Origin: BM509 sp036396915
Lineage (GTDB): Bacteria > Desulfobacterota > Desulfuromonadia > Desulfuromonadales > Geopsychrobacteraceae
Length of the DNA: 22,488 nt
Assembly: GCA_036396915.1 (NCBI GenBank)
Contig: DASWJX010000163.1
Coordinates: forward strand, 1-22,488
Direction of reading: 5' to 3'
Part shown: positions 14,399 to 21,386 of the stretch, in pieces
Layout of the letters: the number at the start of each line of letters is the position of its first letter
Position numbering within the stretch: position 1 is the first letter of the stretch
The notes under the pieces: model-generated
Databases searched by the model: none
Told to the model about the DNA's origin: nothing
Seen by the model: only the letters and a program-made list of their open reading frames with translations
Translations under genes and position numbers: made by a program

Positions 14399-14461
14399 AC
14401 CCGGAGAACCGGGTGAAACCGGCCTGTCACAACGCTGTTGTTGCCGGCCGGTTTCACCCGG
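14399..14461 (+). other. Large perfect hairpin after the RHH gene, with a competing small hairpin
   Basis: CCGGGTGAAACCGGCC (14409-14424) pairs perfectly with GGCCGGTTTCACCCGG (14446-14461), a 16-bp stem. The 21-base loop contains a further stem, ACAAC-GCT-GTTGT. A smaller exclusive hairpin, ACCCGG (14399-14404) with CCGGGT (14409-14414), uses the same left arm. No T-run follows, so this is not a standard intrinsic terminator. It may be an mRNA-stabilising structure, a protein-binding dyad or an attenuator. Confidence 0.7.
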
Positions 14462-14702
14462 GATCATTTCCCGTTCGCCCCCCCCCCTCCCCTTGTTCGC
14501 ACCAGAAGCGGCATGCTAAATTAAAAACAGGTAGTCGGCCTGCGCTGACCACGCAACAGGGCTCAACGATCATCCGAGCAATCATCCGCGTCCGCGCAGG
14601 AATTTTGTTTCCTTAAAAGAGACGTCTTGCAAACCGGGCATGGCGCATTAACATAGATGCTTGAGACGGGTTGACGACACCCCGGTTGGTGAGGAGGTAG
14701 TC
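14462..14702. other. Intergenic stretch with C10 homopolymer before the DUF3300 gene
   Basis: No gene is seen. A run of ten C at 14478-14487 is followed by an AT-richer segment and the candidate promoter at 14627-14654. With the hairpin region it makes a 320-base gap between the RHH gene and the DUF3300 gene. Confidence 0.5.
14627..14654 (+). promoter_or_regulatory. Candidate sigma70-type promoter for the DUF3300-DUF2950 pair
   Basis: TTGCAA (14627-14632) and TAACAT (14649-14654) are 16 bases apart, with a leader of roughly 40 bases to the ATG at 14703. Match to consensus is moderate. Confidence 0.4.
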
Positions 14703-16019
14703 ATGAAAGCAGCGCCCAACGTCCCTCTGGTTCTCGGACTTTGCATCCTTCCTTTGCTGGTTTTCTGCCTCGTCCTCTCGCCGCGACCGGCCCGCGCCCA
14801 GGAGAGCGGCGCTCTCGACACTTCGGCAAATTTCAGTCGCGAGCAGCTGGCCCAGATGCTCGCGCCGGTCGCCCTCTATCCCGATGTCCTGCTGAGCCAG
14901 GTGCTGATGGCATCGACCTATCCCATTGAAATCATCGAGGCCGACCGCTGGGTCAGACAGCATCCGACCCTCAAGGACAAAGCACTCGATGCGGAGCTCC
15001 TGACCCGGGACTGGGATCCCAGCGTCAAGGCGCTCTGTCACTTCCCGTCGATCCTGACCCTGATGAGCGAACGGATCGCCGAGACCACCAACCTCGGTAA
15101 CGCCTTTCTCGCCCAGGAGGCCGAGGTCCTGGCGACGGTCCAGGAACTGCGCGCCAAGGCCCGTGCCGAGGGCAACCTCGCCACCACCGCCGAGCAGAAG
15201 GTCATTGTCGAAAAGGAAACGATCGTCATCCAACCGGCCGATCCCCGCACCATCTACGTGCCGTACTATGACCCCTTCTACGTCTACGGCCCCTGGTGGT
15301 ATCCGGCCTTTCCGCCCTACTACTGGCACCCGGTGGGGGTACGGCTGGGGGTCGGCATCGCGTACTGGCCCGGCATCCATTTCGGCTTTGTCTTCGGCAC
15401 CTGGAGCCACTTCGACTGGCACCGCCACCATATCCACATCGATGTCCACAAGCGACCGAGATTCGTCAGGCATGATCACTGGAGATCGGATTCGGGCCGC
15501 TGGCACCATGTCACCAGGCATCGCCGGGGCGTCGCCTACCGCGACCAGGAGACCGCCCGGAGATTCGGTCAGCAGCCCGTCCGGGTCCGGGAGTTCGGGC
15601 GCGACACCCGCGGTTTTTCCGGGCGGAGCGGCGACCAGCGGATCCGCGTCGACCGGGGCCTGCGCAGCGTTGCACCGCCTGCCGTGGAACGCGACCGGCA
15701 ACGGCAACAGCGGGATGAGCAGGTGGAGCGTCAGCGGCAACAGCGTCAATCCGACGACCGCCTCAGGCAGGAGCGGCAACGCAGCGACCGCGAGCGGGTC
15801 GAGAGACAACGGCAGGATCGAACACGGATCGAGAGGCAACTGCGGGTGCCGAGCGAGCGGAGCCAGCCGCAACGGTTCGAGCGCGAGCAGCGCGGCAGGA
15901 GCCGTGACAATGTCTTCAACCGGGTCGGAGAAGGCAGAAGAGAGCGTCACTCCAGCGAGCGCGGCCGCAGCAGCCGAAAACGGCTGGACGATGGCGGCAG
16001 CAACCGCGGCCGACGCTGA
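14703..16019 (+). CDS. Exported DUF3300 family protein with Arg/Gln-rich tail
   Basis: A 438-residue secreted protein of unknown function. A signal peptide is clear: MKAAP, a hydrophobic stretch (VPLVLGLCILPLLVFCLVL) and a likely cut after ARA. Residues about 40-185 are the conserved DUF3300 region (LAQMLAPVALYPDVLLSQVL, ADRWVRQHP, DWDPSVKALCHFPSIL), followed by VYVPYYDP-like aromatic repeats rich in Tyr, Trp, Pro and His. From about residue 330 to the end the sequence is low complexity, built from Arg, Gln, Glu and Asp (RQRQQRDEQVERQRQQRQ). The ATG at 14703 follows GGAGG; an in-frame TTG at 14661 is rejected. It pairs with the DUF2950 gene 42 bases downstream, a combination common in Proteobacteria. 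It probably sits in the periplasm or outer envelope. Confidence 0.88.
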   Translation: MKAAPNVPLVLGLCILPLLVFCLVLSPRPARAQESGALDTSANFSREQLAQMLAPVALYPDVLLSQVLMASTYPIEIIEADRWVRQHPTLKDKALDAELLTRDWDPSVKALCHFPSILTLMSERIAETTNLGNAFLAQEAEVLATVQELRAKARAEGNLATTAEQKVIVEKETIVIQPADPRTIYVPYYDPFYVYGPWWYPAFPPYYWHPVGVRLGVGIAYWPGIHFGFVFGTWSHFDWHRHHIHIDVHKRPRFVRHDHWRSDSGRWHHVTRHRRGVAYRDQETARRFGQQPVRVREFGRDTRGFSGRSGDQRIRVDRGLRSVAPPAVERDRQRQQRDEQVERQRQQRQSDDRLRQERQRSDRERVERQRQDRTRIERQLRVPSERSQPQRFEREQRGRSRDNVFNRVGEGRRERHSSERGRSSRKRLDDGGSNRGRR

Positions 16020-16061
16020 ACCGCAAGCCTGATCCGCTTCAGACTGAGAGGGACACAGACC

Positions 16062-17018
16062 ATGGCACTGAACGCACCTTATGGCCGGAGCTTGCAGCTG
16101 CTGCTCGGCGCGACACTGTTGCTGATTTTCATCGGCCCGGTCACGGCCGGAGCGGCGACGCAGCAGCGCGGTTTCGCCGCGCCGCAACAGGCGGTGGACG
16201 CGCTGATCGCTGGCGTGCAAAGCGACGGCGACAGCGAACTGCTCGCCCTGCTGGGAGCGGAGGCGGAAGATCTGATCTCCTCGGGCGACAAGGTCGCCGA
16301 CCAAATCGGCAGGGAGCGCTTTCTGGCGGCGGCCGGGGAGCAACTCGAGCTTGAAGCGGAGGGCGACAATCGCGTGCAGCTTTTGGTCGGCGCTGAGAAC
16401 TATCCGTTTCCGATTCCTCTCGTGCGCAGCGGCGAGGAGTGGCGGTTCGACACCCGGGCGGGGGTAGAGGAAATTCTCAACCGGCGCATCGGTCGCAACG
16501 AACTGAAAACCATCGAGGTGGTTCAGGCCTATACGGAAGCCCAGCGCGAGTATGCCTGCCGGAAATTCAACGGCGCCGGCCAGGAATTCGCGCAGAAATT
16601 CTCCAGCAGTCCGGGCAGCAAAGACGGACTCTACTGGCCCGCCGCCGAGGGGGAGCAGGAAAGTCCGTTCGGCCCGCTGATCGCGGAGGCCGCCGAGCAG
16701 GGCTATGCGGGCGGGCTGGCCGAGAATCCCCCCGAACCCTTCCAGGGCTATTATTTCAAAATTCTGAAAGCCCAGGGCGAACATGCCACCGGCGGCGCAT
16801 TCGACTACGTGGCCAACGGCAAAATGATCCTCGGCTTCGCCCTGGTCGCCTACCCCGCCAAGTACGGGGCGTCGGGCATCATGACCTTCATCGTCAATCA
16901 GCAAGGGGTGATCTATGAAAAAGATCTCGGCGAAACCACGGCGGCGACCGCGGCGGCGCTGACCCGCTTCGATCCCGACGACAGCTGGCGCCGATATGAG
17001 GAAGACGCCGACCGCTGA
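16062..17018 (+). CDS. Exported DUF2950 family protein
   Basis: A 318-residue protein with an N-terminal signal sequence (LQLLLGATLLLIFIGPVTAGAA; cleavage likely after AGA or GAA). The mature part matches the DUF2950 pattern: FAAPQQAVDALIAGV, PLVRSGEEWRFDTRAGVEEILNRRIG-RNEL, the central YACRKFNG, then PFQGYYFKIL, GGAFDYVANGKMILGFALVAYPAKYG and GIMTFIVNQQGVIYEKDLG. No enzymatic motif is visible and the family function is unknown. AGAGGG precedes the ATG. It shares the upstream promoter with the DUF3300 gene and probably acts with it in the cell envelope. Its end faces moaA across only 42 bases with no strong terminator seen between the two converging genes. Confidence 0.87.
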   Translation: MALNAPYGRSLQLLLGATLLLIFIGPVTAGAATQQRGFAAPQQAVDALIAGVQSDGDSELLALLGAEAEDLISSGDKVADQIGRERFLAAAGEQLELEAEGDNRVQLLVGAENYPFPIPLVRSGEEWRFDTRAGVEEILNRRIGRNELKTIEVVQAYTEAQREYACRKFNGAGQEFAQKFSSSPGSKDGLYWPAAEGEQESPFGPLIAEAAEQGYAGGLAENPPEPFQGYYFKILKAQGEHATGGAFDYVANGKMILGFALVAYPAKYGASGIMTFIVNQQGVIYEKDLGETTAATAAALTRFDPDDSWRRYEEDADR

Positions 17019-17060
17019 GCCGTTGCGGGGCCGGGCGTCGTCAGCAGAAACCTTATCCCT

Positions 17061-18062
17061 TCAACCGCCGATCTGCGACATGGCAAAGGGCAGGTGCGGA
17101 GCTTGCGCGGTCGAGACATGATGCCGCGCCGGCTTGGCGCCGATCAGCTCCCGGATGACCGCAACCAGGGGCGCATTGCCGTCGCCCTGCAGCGCGGCAC
17201 GCACGTCGATGCGCCGGTCGGAGAACAGGCAGCTGCTGGCATGGCCGGCGGCGGAGATCCGGATTCGGTTGCACTGCGCGCAGAAATGCCCCGACAGCGG
17301 CGTGATCAGGCCGAAGCTGCCGCGGGCGCCCTTGACGCGAAACATCCTCGCCGGGCCGCAGCGCCGCTCCGCCGCCAGCTCCTCGACCTGGTGGCTGCAG
17401 GTGATCCGCGCGAGGATCTGTTGCCCGGTCAACACCAGCGACTGCCAGTCCGGCGCCTTGATGACCGGCATATATTCGATGAAGCGTACGCTCAGCGCCT
17501 GGTCCAGGGTCATGCGGATGAAGTCGGGGATCTCGCCGTCGTTCACCCCGCGCATGATCACCGTGTTGATCTTGACCGGTAGTCCGCTGTAACCGGCGGC
17601 CTCGATGCCCGCCAGGACGTCGTCAAGCCGCCCCTGGCGGGTGATGCGGGCAAAAGTTTCCGGCTCAAGCGAGTCGAGACTGATATTCAGCCGGGCGACG
17701 CCGGCGTCGCGCAGCTCGTCGGCCATGGCCGGCAGCAGCGTGCCGTTGGTGGTCAGCACCAGTTCCTTGAGTCGGGGCAGGCTCGACAGCCGGGCGAGAA
17801 AGTCGACGATGCCCCTGCGCACCAGCGGCTCTCCGCCGGTGATGCGGATTTTTTCAATCCCCAGCTCGGTGGCCACGGTCGCAATCCGGTAGAGCTCCTC
17901 GAAACCGAGCATTGCGCCGGGGCGGCGCTGGCGCGCACCTTCGGCAGGCATGCAGTAGCTGCAGCGCAGATTGCAGCGGTCGGTCACCGAGAGTCTCAGG
18001 TAGTTGACCCGGCGGCCGTGGGGATCGATCAGCTCTGTCCGCTTGCGGTCGTCGCTAAACAT
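17061..18062 (-). CDS. moaA: GTP 3',8-cyclase MoaA (molybdopterin/tungstopterin biosynthesis)
   Basis: A 333-residue radical SAM enzyme that, with MoaC, turns GTP into cyclic pyranopterin monophosphate, the first step of the pterin cofactor. The N-terminal cluster motif is C30-x3-C34-x2-C37 (DRCNLRCSYC), followed by ITGGEPLVRRGI. The C-terminal GTP-binding cluster has C261, C264 and C278 (CAQCNRIRIS...SSCLF), and the protein ends in Gly-Gly, as MoaA requires. The frame opens at a TTG at 18092, but the ATG at 18062 is chosen since the earlier start lies inside the upstream thiF-like gene; the gap is 10 bases. It is the last gene of the moaD-thiF-moaA group next to aor, so it probably serves the AOR tungsten cofactor. 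Confidence 0.94.
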   Translation of the reverse strand: MFSDDRKRTELIDPHGRRVNYLRLSVTDRCNLRCSYCMPAEGARQRRPGAMLGFEELYRIATVATELGIEKIRITGGEPLVRRGIVDFLARLSSLPRLKELVLTTNGTLLPAMADELRDAGVARLNISLDSLEPETFARITRQGRLDDVLAGIEAAGYSGLPVKINTVIMRGVNDGEIPDFIRMTLDQALSVRFIEYMPVIKAPDWQSLVLTGQQILARITCSHQVEELAAERRCGPARMFRVKGARGSFGLITPLSGHFCAQCNRIRISAAGHASSCLFSDRRIDVRAALQGDGNAPLVAVIRELIGAKPARHHVSTAQAPHLPFAMSQIGG

Positions 18063-18072
18063 CCCGGCGCCA

Positions 18073-18891
18073 TCACCAGTCGATCTGTTCAAAATCCATC
18101 TCCCGCAGATCCACCGTCAGCATCCGGTCGCGCAGCGGCGCACCCTCCGACAGCAGGACCTTGCAGACTTCGGCCGCCTCCAGGCTGGCGATCAGTGCAG
18201 GGGTGAAGGAGGGGTTGCCGAGCTGCTGTTCCGCGCCCTTGTCAGCCGCTGCCGGGGGATAGATGTGGTTCAGGGAGGGGTCGCCGGGGAAGACGGTGCA
18301 GATGTGTCCGTACCAGCCGGCGATCGCCCCGTGGACCAGCGGTACGCCCAGAGCGGCGCAGCAGTCGGCCAGGGCCAGCCGCACCCTGACGCTGTCCAGG
18401 CAGTCGATGACGATATCGGCGCCCTGCAGCAGTCGCGCCCCGTTGTCCGGGCCGAAGGCCTGCGGCAGGGCGGTAACCGTGACGGCGGGATTGATCGCGG
18501 CGATTCTCTCGGCGGCGGCCAGAGCCTTGGGCCGGCCCAGGTTGGCGATCGTGGCCAGCAGTTGCCGGTTCAGATTGTGCTCGACGAAAATATCGGGATC
18601 GATGGCGATGAGCCTGCCGACCCCCAGGCGGGACAGCTGTTCGAGAACGTAGCCGCCGAGTCCGCCGCAGCCGACCACTGCCGCGCAGCTGCCGAACAGG
18701 CGCTGCTGCTGGGCGATGGAAAGCATCGCCCGGTTGCGCTGGTAGCGGGCCGGCAGCAGGTCGTTGGCGAGGGCCACGGCTTCCACCGCGGCGCTGCTTG
18801 TCGCGAAGCGCCGGGCGGCTTCGCGCTGAGCGGGCCAGGGGAGCAGATCCCCATCGCTGCGCCGGCGCAGCCAGGCGAGCAGCTCATTCAT
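18073..18891 (-). CDS. ThiF/MoeB/HesA family E1-like adenylyltransferase (no zinc-Cys motifs)
   Basis: A 272-residue protein with the E1-like nucleotide site VVGCGGLGGYVLEQLSRLGVG (residues about 73-92), IDPDIFVEHNLNRQLL, and DIVIDCLDSVRVRLALADCC. In this family the enzyme adenylates the C-terminal Gly-Gly of MoaD or ThiS. The two CxxC pairs that hold zinc in E. coli MoeB are absent; the region that normally has them reads NHIYPPAAADKGAEQQ. The frame extends upstream to 18963, but the ATG at 18891 is chosen since it begins just one base after the moaD stop (TGAGATG) and starts the ORF without overlap. Its place between moaD and moaA points to a role in sulfur transfer for the AOR pterin cofactor. 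The specific name moeB is not safe. Confidence 0.88.
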   Translation of the reverse strand: MNELLAWLRRRSDGDLLPWPAQREAARRFATSSAAVEAVALANDLLPARYQRNRAMLSIAQQQRLFGSCAAVVGCGGLGGYVLEQLSRLGVGRLIAIDPDIFVEHNLNRQLLATIANLGRPKALAAAERIAAINPAVTVTALPQAFGPDNGARLLQGADIVIDCLDSVRVRLALADCCAALGVPLVHGAIAGWYGHICTVFPGDPSLNHIYPPAAADKGAEQQLGNPSFTPALIASLEAAEVCKVLLSEGAPLRDRMLTVDLREMDFEQIDW

Positions 18892-18892
18892 C

Positions 18893-19117
18893 TCAACCGC
18901 CGCCGACCAGGGGGAACAGCGAGAGCGTATCCCCCTCGTTGAGGGTTTGCGCCAGTGGCGCATGCCGGCCGTTGACCAGCACGATGCCGATTTCCGGCTC
19001 GGGGATGGTCAGGGACGCGACCACATCGCCGCAGCTGCTGGGCACGGGGAGCTCCTGTTCCCGGACCTTGAAACGGCCGAGGCGAAAATTGGCAAACAGC
19101 TTAACCGTAACCTTCAT
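18893..19117 (-). CDS. moaD: MoaD/ThiS family sulfur-carrier protein
   Basis: A 74-residue ubiquitin-fold protein beginning MKVTVKLFANFRLGRF and ending NEGDTLSLFPLVGGG. The C-terminal Gly-Gly is the site of adenylation and thiocarboxylation, and here it is preceded by a further Gly. In molybdopterin synthase, MoaD carries sulfur to MoaE; no moaE is in the window. The longer frame up to 19204 has no family similarity beyond this start and crosses the dispersed repeat, so the ATG at 19117 is taken, with AAGGGTGAG upstream. It is the first gene of the moaD-thiF-moaA group and probably works with the adjacent E1-like enzyme. Size and Gly-Gly make the call firm; MoaD versus ThiS rests on the neighbours. 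Confidence 0.88.
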   Translation of the reverse strand: MKVTVKLFANFRLGRFKVREQELPVPSSCGDVVASLTIPEPEIGIVLVNGRHAPLAQTLNEGDTLSLFPLVGGG

Positions 19118-19130
19118 ATGAATCTCACCC

Positions 19131-19288
19131 TTGATGGCGTCGCAAAAACTCACCAACTGCTGCGTTGCTGCACTTGCTCTCGCTGCTTCGACGTACAAAA
19201 GCACGCCTCATTGCTCGACAATCGCGCGCCTTGCATTTGGCGCTTTTTGCTTAGCCATCCATGTTGAAGATTTTTTGCGAAAGCATCA
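19131..19288. repeat. Dispersed nested-palindrome repeat, copy 2
   Basis: TTGATGGCGTCGCAAAAACT (19131-19150) matches the left end of copy 1 at 9094 over GATGGCGTCGCAAAAA. GCCATCC recurs at 19254-19260 and AGCAAAAAGC-like sequence (complement of 19241-19251) corresponds to the same place in copy 1. The right end TTTTTTGCGAAAGCATC (19271-19287) is an imperfect inverted copy of the left. The central part differs from copy 1 but again holds a dyad (GACGTAC-AAAA-GCACGCC). It lies between the aor terminator and moaD, its edge only 14 bases upstream of the moaD start. Confidence 0.7.
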
Positions 19289-19336
19289 CTCTTACTGGCA
19301 GCTTCCGGTCAGCGCCGCCCGCACCGGGGGGCGATG

Positions 19337-19377
19337 AAAAAATCCCGGTGTGGTCGCGGTCAGGCGACCACACCGGG
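19337..19377 (-). terminator. Intrinsic terminator of aor
   Basis: CCCGGTGTGGTCGC (19344-19357) and GCGACCACACCGGG (19364-19377) form a perfect 14-bp stem with a 6-base loop. On the minus strand the stem is followed by ATTTTTTC, a textbook rho-independent terminator about 35 bases after the aor stop. It would separate aor from the moaD group. Confidence 0.92.
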
Positions 19378-19412
19378 CAGGAGAGAGAGCCTAAACTCTC
19401 TTGAGAGACAGC

Positions 19413-21140
19413 TTAGAAGTTCCAGAACTCGTCGATTTCCTCGCCGGTGAAGTCCCAGACCGCATTGTGCGGCGCGACCGGCTCGCTGAAGAACTCGGGC
19501 AGACGGTCGTCCTTGCTGGTGAAGCCGGCGGCGATGTTGAAGGCCCGCTCGGTCTTGAGGACGCTCTGGCCGAGCGCGGTGACGTCGTCGCCGGTCAGTT
19601 CGATGCCGAAGCGGGCGTTGATCATGTCGATCAGGGCCGGCAGACACTCGGGAATATCGAGCGCCGGGAAGGCGATGAAGATGCACATGCCGGTCGAATC
19701 GACGGCGGCGGTGGCAATCTGCAGGTTGCGGGACAGCTCGACCTGGCCGTCCTTCTTCAGCGGATCGACGAAGCCGCCGACGTTGAGGATGTTGGTGGCG
19801 ATGGTGTAGCCGGCGGTGTGGTCGGCGCCCATGGTGCTGGTGGCGTAGGTGATGCCGATCCCCTTGACGCTGCGCGGATCGTAGGCCGGGATGCCCTGGT
19901 TCTTGACCACCGGAACGCGGGTCTGGCCGTAGACCCGGCCGACTTCGCCGGCGCCGCCGCCGAGAATCCGGCCGAGCGGGGTGACCTTGCCGATCTCGTC
20001 CCTGAGCAGGCGGATCACGCCCTTGCCGTCACCGAAGGGGAGCACGCCCGCTTCCATGGCGACACCGAACATGACGGCGGTCTCGATGGAGTCGACGCCG
20101 ATGTCATCCATGATGTTGTCGGCTTCGGCGATGTCGTCGAGGGTTTCGATGCAGCAGTTGGCGCCCAGGCCCCAGATCGTCTCGTACTCGAAGCCGGAGG
20201 TCAGGTACTTGCCGTCCTTGTCGTTGTAGACCTGCGAGCACTGAATGATGCAACCGGCATGACAGCCGTGCTTGGTTTTGCCGCCGCGGGCGACGATGGT
20301 GTCGTGCATCGTCTCGCCGCTGATGTTGTCGTGGGCGTCGAACTGGCCGTAGGTGAAGTTGCGGGTCGGCAGGCCGCCGGCCTCGTTGAGGATATTGACC
20401 AGAACGTTGGTGCCGTAGGTCGGCAGGCCTTCGCCGGCGACCGGGTGATCGAGCAGGGCCTTGGCGAAGGTGCGCGCCGCGACCTTGAATTTTTCGGGAT
20501 CGGCGATGCTGACGGCGCCGGCGCCGGAGGCATCGATGGTGATGTACTTGATCTTCTTCGAGCCCATGACCGCGCCCATGCCGCCGCGGCCGTGGCTGCG
20601 GATCTTGCTGTCGGGGTCCTTGACCGAGATGTTGGCGGCGGCCATCCTGGCCTCGCCGGCCTGGCCGATGGTGATGATGCCGACCTTCTTGTCGAGCTTG
20701 GCCTCAAGCGCCTCGATGACGGCGAAGTTGCCCTTGCCGACCAGCTCGGATTCCTCGCTGATGGTCACCCCGTCAGCCGTGAGATTGAGGCTGTAGAATT
20801 TGTCCTGCTTCGGCAGGCCTTCGATGATCAGGGCCTTGATGCCCATCTTGGCGAACTGCTGGGCGCTGGTGCCGCCGGCGTTGCTCTCCTTGATGGTGCC
20901 GGTCAGCGGGCTCTTGGCGCCGCAGGACATGCGGCCGGAGTTGGCCGCCGCGGTGCCCGAAAGCAGACCCGGGGCGAAGACCAGCTTGTTCTTGGCACCC
21001 AGGGGGTGGCAGGCCGGATCGACCTCCGCGGCGACGATGGTGGAGGTCAGGGCGCGTCCGCCGAGTCCGGCCCAGTCCTTAGGCACGTCCTCGACGCTGG
21101 TGGTGAGATCGGTCATATTGACGCGGAAAATCTTGTCCAT
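19413..21140 (-). CDS. aor: Aldehyde:ferredoxin oxidoreductase, tungsten-pterin type
   Basis: A 575-residue enzyme that oxidises aldehydes to carboxylic acids, giving electrons to ferredoxin, or runs in reverse. Family signatures: GLGGRAL near the start, FAPGLLSGTAAANSGRM, SHGRGGMGAVMGSKKIK (residues 182-198), GTNVLVNILNEAGGLPTRNF, DPRSVKGIGITYATSTMGADHTAG (421-444). The [4Fe-4S] ligands are C293, C297, C301 (C-x3-C-x3-C) and C486. The archaeal Pyrococcus enzyme has C-x2-C-x3-C, so this is a variant subgroup, resembling YdhV- or AorB-like proteins from memory. Pterin ligands appear intact. The ATG at 21140 has AAGGGAG 8 bases before it. It stands between an alcohol dehydrogenase and pterin-cofactor genes, supporting a tungsten enzyme that takes the aldehyde made by the dehydrogenase. 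Confidence 0.94.
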   Translation of the reverse strand: MDKIFRVNMTDLTTSVEDVPKDWAGLGGRALTSTIVAAEVDPACHPLGAKNKLVFAPGLLSGTAAANSGRMSCGAKSPLTGTIKESNAGGTSAQQFAKMGIKALIIEGLPKQDKFYSLNLTADGVTISEESELVGKGNFAVIEALEAKLDKKVGIITIGQAGEARMAAANISVKDPDSKIRSHGRGGMGAVMGSKKIKYITIDASGAGAVSIADPEKFKVAARTFAKALLDHPVAGEGLPTYGTNVLVNILNEAGGLPTRNFTYGQFDAHDNISGETMHDTIVARGGKTKHGCHAGCIIQCSQVYNDKDGKYLTSGFEYETIWGLGANCCIETLDDIAEADNIMDDIGVDSIETAVMFGVAMEAGVLPFGDGKGVIRLLRDEIGKVTPLGRILGGGAGEVGRVYGQTRVPVVKNQGIPAYDPRSVKGIGITYATSTMGADHTAGYTIATNILNVGGFVDPLKKDGQVELSRNLQIATAAVDSTGMCIFIAFPALDIPECLPALIDMINARFGIELTGDDVTALGQSVLKTERAFNIAAGFTSKDDRLPEFFSEPVAPHNAVWDFTGEEIDEFWNF

Positions 21141-21289
21141 GGTACATACTCCCTTTCATAAAGATTTGGCGTGATGCGATGGCGCGCGTAATCTCCTTTC
21201 CAAAAGGGAGGCCGCGCCGTTTCCGGCGAAACCCGTCGGCCTGCCGCCATCAGGAAAATCCTCTAAGGCGCTCAGGCTCGGAGACTGGA

Positions 21290-21306
21290 GTTTTTGCGAA
21301 AGCATC
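21290..21306. repeat. Partial copy of the dispersed repeat (right end only)
   Basis: GTTTTTGCGAAAGCATC matches the right end of copy 2 (19271-19287) almost exactly. No matching left end is seen in the remaining intergenic sequence towards aor, so this is a remnant or a truncated copy, lying between the adh terminator and the aor start. Confidence 0.5.
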
Positions 21307-21337
21307 GAACAATGAGAACAGCGGGTGCATCGAGCGC

Positions 21338-21373
21338 AAAAACGGGGCCAGGGGAAGCTTCCCCCTGGCCCCG
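21338..21373 (-). terminator. Intrinsic terminator of the alcohol dehydrogenase gene
   Basis: GGGGCCAGGGGAAGC and TTCCCCCTGGCCCC (about 21344-21372) form a long GC-rich stem with one bulged base. Read on the minus strand it is followed by GTTTTTG (A5 at 21338-21342 on the plus strand). It lies about 14 bases after the dehydrogenase stop. Confidence 0.88.
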
Positions 21374-21386
21374 GAATGCATGACGC

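Noticed and set aside
14399..14461. Labelling the large hairpin a rho-independent terminator
   Set aside because: No T-run follows the stem on the plus strand, and the minus strand has no gene ending there.
15163..16032. 289-codon plus frame inside the DUF3300 gene
   Set aside because: Alternate frame of a low-complexity region; Ser/Thr/Ala-rich and without its own start signals.
14613..16904. 763-codon open frame on the minus strand
   Set aside because: Antisense to the DUF3300 and DUF2950 genes, which have signal peptides and family patterns; the minus frame has none.
19401..21161. 586-codon open frame on the plus strand
   Set aside because: Exact antisense shadow of aor, which carries all family motifs; Gly/Val/Asp-rich with no domain.
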